Origin: Apiospora phragmitis | Lineage: Eukaryota; Ascomycota; Sordariomycetes; Amphisphaeriales; Apiosporaceae | NCBI GenBank assembly: GCA_038363925.1 | Contig: JAQQWL010000007.1 | Location: forward strand, 558,001-622,000 | Direction of reading: 5' to 3' | Length of the DNA stretch: 64,000 nucleotides | Part shown: in pieces, positions 60,347-64,000 of the stretch | Layout of the letters: the number at the start of each line of letters is the position of its first letter | How positions within the stretch are numbered: position 1 is the stretch's first letter | Position numbers and translations under genes: made by a program | The notes under the pieces: model-generated | What the model was told of the DNA's origin: nothing | What the model saw: the letters and a program-made list of their open reading frames with translations, nothing else | Databases searched by the model: none

Positions 60347-60653
60347 ATGCCTGCACCTCAGGACGCGTCAAAAGCGGCGGTCACACGCCGAGCCTCACCA
60401 TCGCCGGCCTCAACAGCCTCCTCGCAGCGGCATGGACACGACTTCCCGACACACATGTCCACGCCGCCAGCGACATGGCGCCCGGTGCCTTGATCGCGGA
60501 GCATCGTAGACGAGGCCCCCCTATCTCGTACATTGGAAAGGCTACAGCGCAGCCTTCGACCAGTGGTACCTCCGAGAAATTCTTATGGAAAACGCAGCTG
60601 AGCTCGTAGAGCAATACGATAAGCAGAACAAGCTGTTCCTAAAGGAGCTCTAA
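60347..60653 (+). pseudogene. Short relic of an unknown fungal gene
   Basis: Starts MPAPQDASKAAVTRRASPSP, continues SSQRHGHDFPTHMSTPPATW, meets a TGA, then SIVDEAPLSRTLERLQ. After a 1-nt frame change it reads FDQWYLREILMENAAELVEQ and YDKQNKLFLKEL followed by TAA. The last part has the regular charge pattern of a helical C-terminus and is unlikely to be chance. The stop and the shift suggest a broken gene about 100 residues long. Family unknown. Confidence 0.4.
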
Positions 60654-61299
60654 GGCAAAAAAGCACAACAATCAACGGACGAACCACTGCACCATCAACA
60701 AAGATTCTGACACCTCTGGCAAGACGAAAATTGTTGTACGAAAACATGGAAGGCCACCCAAGGCCATTACATCCTCCTAAACTTTGGCAAACATTTGTTT
60801 TCAAGGTAAGCGACTTTCGGGGTCTTTTATTTTCTATTCCACATGTTATTCCTCGTTATACCAGGGTCTTCGGGTGATAGACTCTCCGTTTACTCGAGAA
60901 GTTGCGTTTGTTACCCCCTAAGACATCTCGTTTATTCTAATTCTAGATGCGTATTAATACTAACGCCGAGAGTCAGTAGGTAGTTGGCTTGATATAGTTC
61001 GAACAGGTTTTCTGACTGATTCGAATGATCGATGTGTGTGCTTCGACGGAAGCACGATCAAAAAGAAAAAAGAAACGAGGGGAAGATGGTGCCCTTGGCC
61101 GTCGGTGAGATGTTACCAAACTGTGGGTAGCGAAGGTGGTGGTTATCACGAAGGTTGTATAAAGTATGGTTTTTTTTTTCTTTTTATACCTTACCCCAGA
61201 AGGTGGGGGTATATATACAATGGGTGTAGGCTAGTTCCACACCCAGCTACAGTACCTGATGTCAGTGCTCGCGGCGGATTTGCCTTTATTCCGCATGGA
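60654..61299. other. Intergenic gap with no recognised feature
   Basis: About 0.65 kb. A T-tract at 61168-61182 and A-rich words near 61060; no gene recognised. Confidence 0.4.
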
Positions 61300-61457
61300 C
61301 GACCCGGCATACTGAGGCACCGAACACGCTTTGCGAGAGAACTTCACACGGCGCTGATCTTCTCGCGAATGTCGAGGCCGACGCCCGAAGGTTCCAAGTA
61401 GACGGCAAGCTATTGCCATTCTACGGCATCAAGGGTCTCGAGCGCCGGGAGTTGTAA
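61300..61457 (+). pseudogene. Possible C-terminal fragment of an unknown gene
   Basis: One frame reads GADLLANVEADARRFQVDGK and LLPFYGIKGLERREL then TAA (61455-61457). It looks like a natural protein end, but no start, intron or family could be found. Low confidence. Confidence 0.25.
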
Positions 61458-61791
61458 TTACTTTCAGGGTCGTGAGATCTAGGCGCTCTCCCAGGAAACA
61501 TTCCAGATTGACAAGTATATAAGGGACAGGCTAGATATTAACGATGCAAGGTTCCCATGTAGGCCCAGGGACAGACTCAAGCGTCTATGCGTTTCCCAGC
61601 CCCAAGGTGCCAACAGGTGTGGACCTGGTAATGAGAACCCCCCACACATCATAACCAACACATCAATCCAGCTAGGTTATGGCCATACCAGACAACCGCA
61701 GAGGCCCGACTTAGTTATCAATCTGCTATGGATTGGTCAGCTACGCCATCAACGTGCTCGCTGTGTCTGAGAACTTACTCTTCGTGTCTCA
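61458..61791. other. Intergenic gap with no recognised feature
   Basis: About 0.33 kb. Nothing supported. Confidence 0.4.
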
Positions 61792-62115
61792 TCAAAGAAT
61801 GAGTAGCCTATAATACGGCCCAGGGCCACCCGTGTTGTTGCAATACGCAGAAAGCCCAGCTTCAATCCTTGTGTTCTGTGAACTTGAACAGGTTCCGTCT
61901 TCGCATCGGGAGACTAAGCATATGGCATCGAGATCATGGCACTTGACGAAGCCTCCCCTGCTACTGAAGATGTTTTCGTTGGTACAGTCGAAACTGGTGC
62001 CGTGATTGGCGTCGTCGGTGCAAGCATCATCGTAGTAGAAGTTGCACCACATTGCTTGTGATGAAGGAAGCAATACGGCAGTCAAAATAGTGCCGAGGGC
62101 ACCAGAAGGCTTCAT
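61792..62115 (-). CDS. Small secreted cysteine-rich protein
   Basis: 107 residues. A signal peptide is evident at the N-terminus (MKPSGALGTILTAVLLPSSQA, cleavage after SQA, about residue 21). The mature part (MWCNFYYDDACTDDANHGTS onward) has eight cysteines in about 75 residues, an even number compatible with four disulfides, and one N-glycosylation sequon (CNNT near the end). No intron is needed. It fits the loose class of fungal small secreted proteins, some of which act as effectors or antimicrobials; there is no evidence here for any particular activity. No known family motif recognised. It sits alone, with about 0.3 and 1.3 kb of empty sequence on its sides. Confidence 0.62.
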   Translation of the reverse strand: MKPSGALGTILTAVLLPSSQAMWCNFYYDDACTDDANHGTSFDCTNENIFSSRGGFVKCHDLDAICLVSRCEDGTCSSSQNTRIEAGLSAYCNNTGGPGPYYRLLIL

Positions 62116-63429
62116 GGTGGAGATATGGATGGGAACCTCGGTGCAACTTGCTTGTCGAAGATGTTGGAAAAGATGCTGGGCGGAAGAAGGACAGATGGGA
62201 CTTGGTAAGATATTTATATCTCTACCTCTCCCATAGTTATCCGTGGTGTCGATATTGCAAGCGAACCTCTTTTACGGCCCTGGAAGATGACCGCGCTTAC
62301 GGATTCAGGTGAATGTCATCTCATCTTACATGTTTGCCCCCAGTTTCAACCGGATAAAGTGTGACCTACTTCGCCTTGTGCGACTATGCTGTGATAAGCG
62401 CGAAGCCGCTTTTACTGTACGATTCTGCTACTTCCCTGGCGGGCAAGTGCATATATTATTCCCAGAGACGCTAATTAAATGAGGCCTCGAGTTCCCAGAC
62501 GTTCGGGCCGCTCCCGCTATTTGCCAGCAATCACTACCTAGATGGCGTGTTACCGTGGCCCCGAGACGCAGGAAAGAAATCGAAGATCGTTCGCTTTTAT
62601 TATAATGTAATTAATATCCGTCCAAGTGGAACAGATTGCTTGTAAACGGTGGTATCGATCAGGGTATATCTGTACGTAGCAGCGTTCTTTCAATTGGTAG
62701 GGTGATGCAGCTCTTATGTCTTTGGATGGACACGATGATACATCGCGATGCATCCGAGCATCTTATGAGACGCTCGGTACTATCATTATCTTAGCTGCGC
62801 TCTTCACTGCCGATGGAAGTATTTGCTTACACTGGCATAGACACTGCCAGAGCAGCATATTCTCTATTGAGCTCCTACATGGGATTGGCTGCGTATTCAG
62901 GGGGTAGTCGATCACGTGATATCCTAATAGTGCATCTAGTACAAGTAAACGGTTTCGAATATAGAACTAAAGTAAGAGAAGTATCTCTACTATCAACTGG
63001 CGTAATTGCAGTTGTTATATCCTTTACACCTGGGCCTTTTGAAGTCGTGACGTTCGCACATCCATGTTGGTATCAGCGTCATGACGGCATACTTACACCA
63101 CGATGTATTATGACATAATTTGTAACGCCCGAAGCAAGCAAAAACACTTCATGGACCTTTTCAAATAGTAATCATTGAGATAGAATGGGATAATTGGAAT
63201 GGAAATCGTCTACCGTTTTTTTGGTAACGTCACCTTAAACCAGTCCATAGAACTATAGGGCTACAATTCAGGGGTTGTGCTCCTGGTTTTTCCCCTTTCT
63301 ATCATCACCTGCACAACAGCCTCGCTTGCTACCACCTGGGCGCACTCAAAAGCCTTCGTAATCGATTTCCATCTCTCTCATCCCAGTCTAGCACAAGTTC
63401 TTCAATGCCGCTTCCACAGAATACATTCG
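62116..63429. other. Intergenic region upstream of the secreted protein gene
   Basis: About 1.3 kb. The first 120 bp include the promoter of the secreted protein gene. Open frames at 62813-63118 resemble no protein. I see nothing else. Confidence 0.4.
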
Positions 63430-63640
63430 CCTGCAGAACGTATAATGAGCGGCCGCCAGGTTGTTTTGTGTTTCGGCTCTCCTGGTTACGATGTCACCGA
63501 TCTTAGTTTGATCTTCGATGAAGTGAAATTTGACGTTAATGTTCTTAGTTACCGAGTGATACGTTGGGTTTTGGGTGATATTGAGTGCAGTATCATTCTA
63601 ATGTTTAGTGGCACCTTGTTCACTTTTGCTTGTGGAATGC
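63430..63640 (-). pseudogene. Fragment of a Ty1/copia retrotransposon pol (RNase H end)
   Basis: On the minus strand one frame reads SKSEQGATKH, stop, NDTALNITQNPTYHSVTKNI then NVKFHFIEDQTKIGDIV. This matches the conserved RNase H end of copia pol, usual form DNQGA...NPxxHxRTKHIDxxxHFIR. A stop lies inside, and no LTR or target duplication could be found in the remaining sequence. Flanking frames toward 63950 may belong to the same element but are not readable. It is not RIP-saturated like the 3-28 kb island. Confidence 0.5.
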
Positions 63641-64000
63641 GCAGATTATACGATCTGCTGGTGTTCCAAGCTCGTCCATCACGTAGGCATACCTTTCATG
63701 ACTTCGTCGAATCTAAAAGACTCATTAGAAACATCCCAACAAAACCTTTTAGGCCGACGATATACCTCGCGCAAATCTCCTGGCACTCACTCCGCTTTCT
63801 ACTTTTCCGCACGGAGCAGGAGGCCGGGGCCTAAGTCTGTCGTTTGCTACTTAATTGTATTTCGTACGGGTAGACTGCCGGGTCTTTTCTTGGGTTTGGT
63901 GTCGTACGGACTGTTGCTGCTAGAGGACGGCGGTCCTTTAGGAGGGTTGTAGTGGTTGACAGTCTGTGCATTCCCGACCAGATTCCTTCTTCGGCTGCTT
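63641..64000. other. Window end with no recognised feature
   Basis: Possibly more of the copia relic; no block is clear enough to call. Confidence 0.35.

Noticed and set aside
1..64000. CRISPR arrays, bacterial operons, riboswitches, rRNA genes and functional tRNA genes
   Set aside because: The genes are intron-containing and fungal. No regular spaced repeats were seen, and no complete cloverleaf was recognised outside the tRNA-like motifs of the TRIM.

Overview
This is a 64 kb piece of nuclear DNA from a filamentous ascomycete (Pezizomycotina, most likely a Sordariomycete; the genus cannot be told from sequence alone). The genes have short introns (about 50-120 bp) with GTRNGT donors and CTRAC branch points. 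Flanking coding DNA is GC-rich, and a 26 kb block is strongly AT-biased in the way repeat-induced point mutation (RIP, C to T mainly at CpA) leaves dead repeats.

Layout. 1-2.6 kb: three small housekeeping genes, mitochondrial ribosomal protein bL36m (3' part), LYRM2 and the histone N-terminal acetyltransferase NAA40. 2.75-28.67 kb: a nest of RIP-mutated transposons that can be resolved completely by short target-site duplications (TSDs). The outer shell is one Fot1/pogo-type DNA transposon (34-35 bp terminal inverted repeats, TA duplication). A chromodomain Ty3/gypsy element (C) sits in its transposase gene. C in turn holds two full-length copies of a second chromovirus family (A on +, B on -) and a 0.5 kb miniature LTR element inside its own LTR. 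A solo LTR of the A/B family, carrying a second copy of the miniature element, also sits in the outer transposon.

28.7-38.5 kb: a second housekeeping block with a PLAC8-family protein, threonine deaminase (ILV1), respiratory supercomplex factor RCF1 and the TLDc protein RTC5. 39.5-64 kb: an accessory-looking region with an F-box-like gene broken by a stop, a decayed DUF7708-type gene, a disrupted AAA+ ATPase with an N-terminal DUF7025-like region, a saccharopine reductase-like gene (LYS9 family), a C2H2 zinc-finger gene, a small spliced orphan gene, an adenylation-thiolation-thioesterase NRPS-like synthetase (about 949 residues), an SRPK-like kinase, a trypsin-like protein, a small secreted cysteine-rich protein and a fragment of a copia element.

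A recurring oddity is isolated one-base frame breaks, mostly deletions in GC-rich stretches. They occur in otherwise conserved genes (ILV1 three, RTC5 two, NRPS-like two, SRPK-like one). Exon lengths become multiples of three when exactly that many bases are allowed for. This points to assembly or read errors rather than to gene death, so genes in the accessory block that also carry stops should be judged with care.
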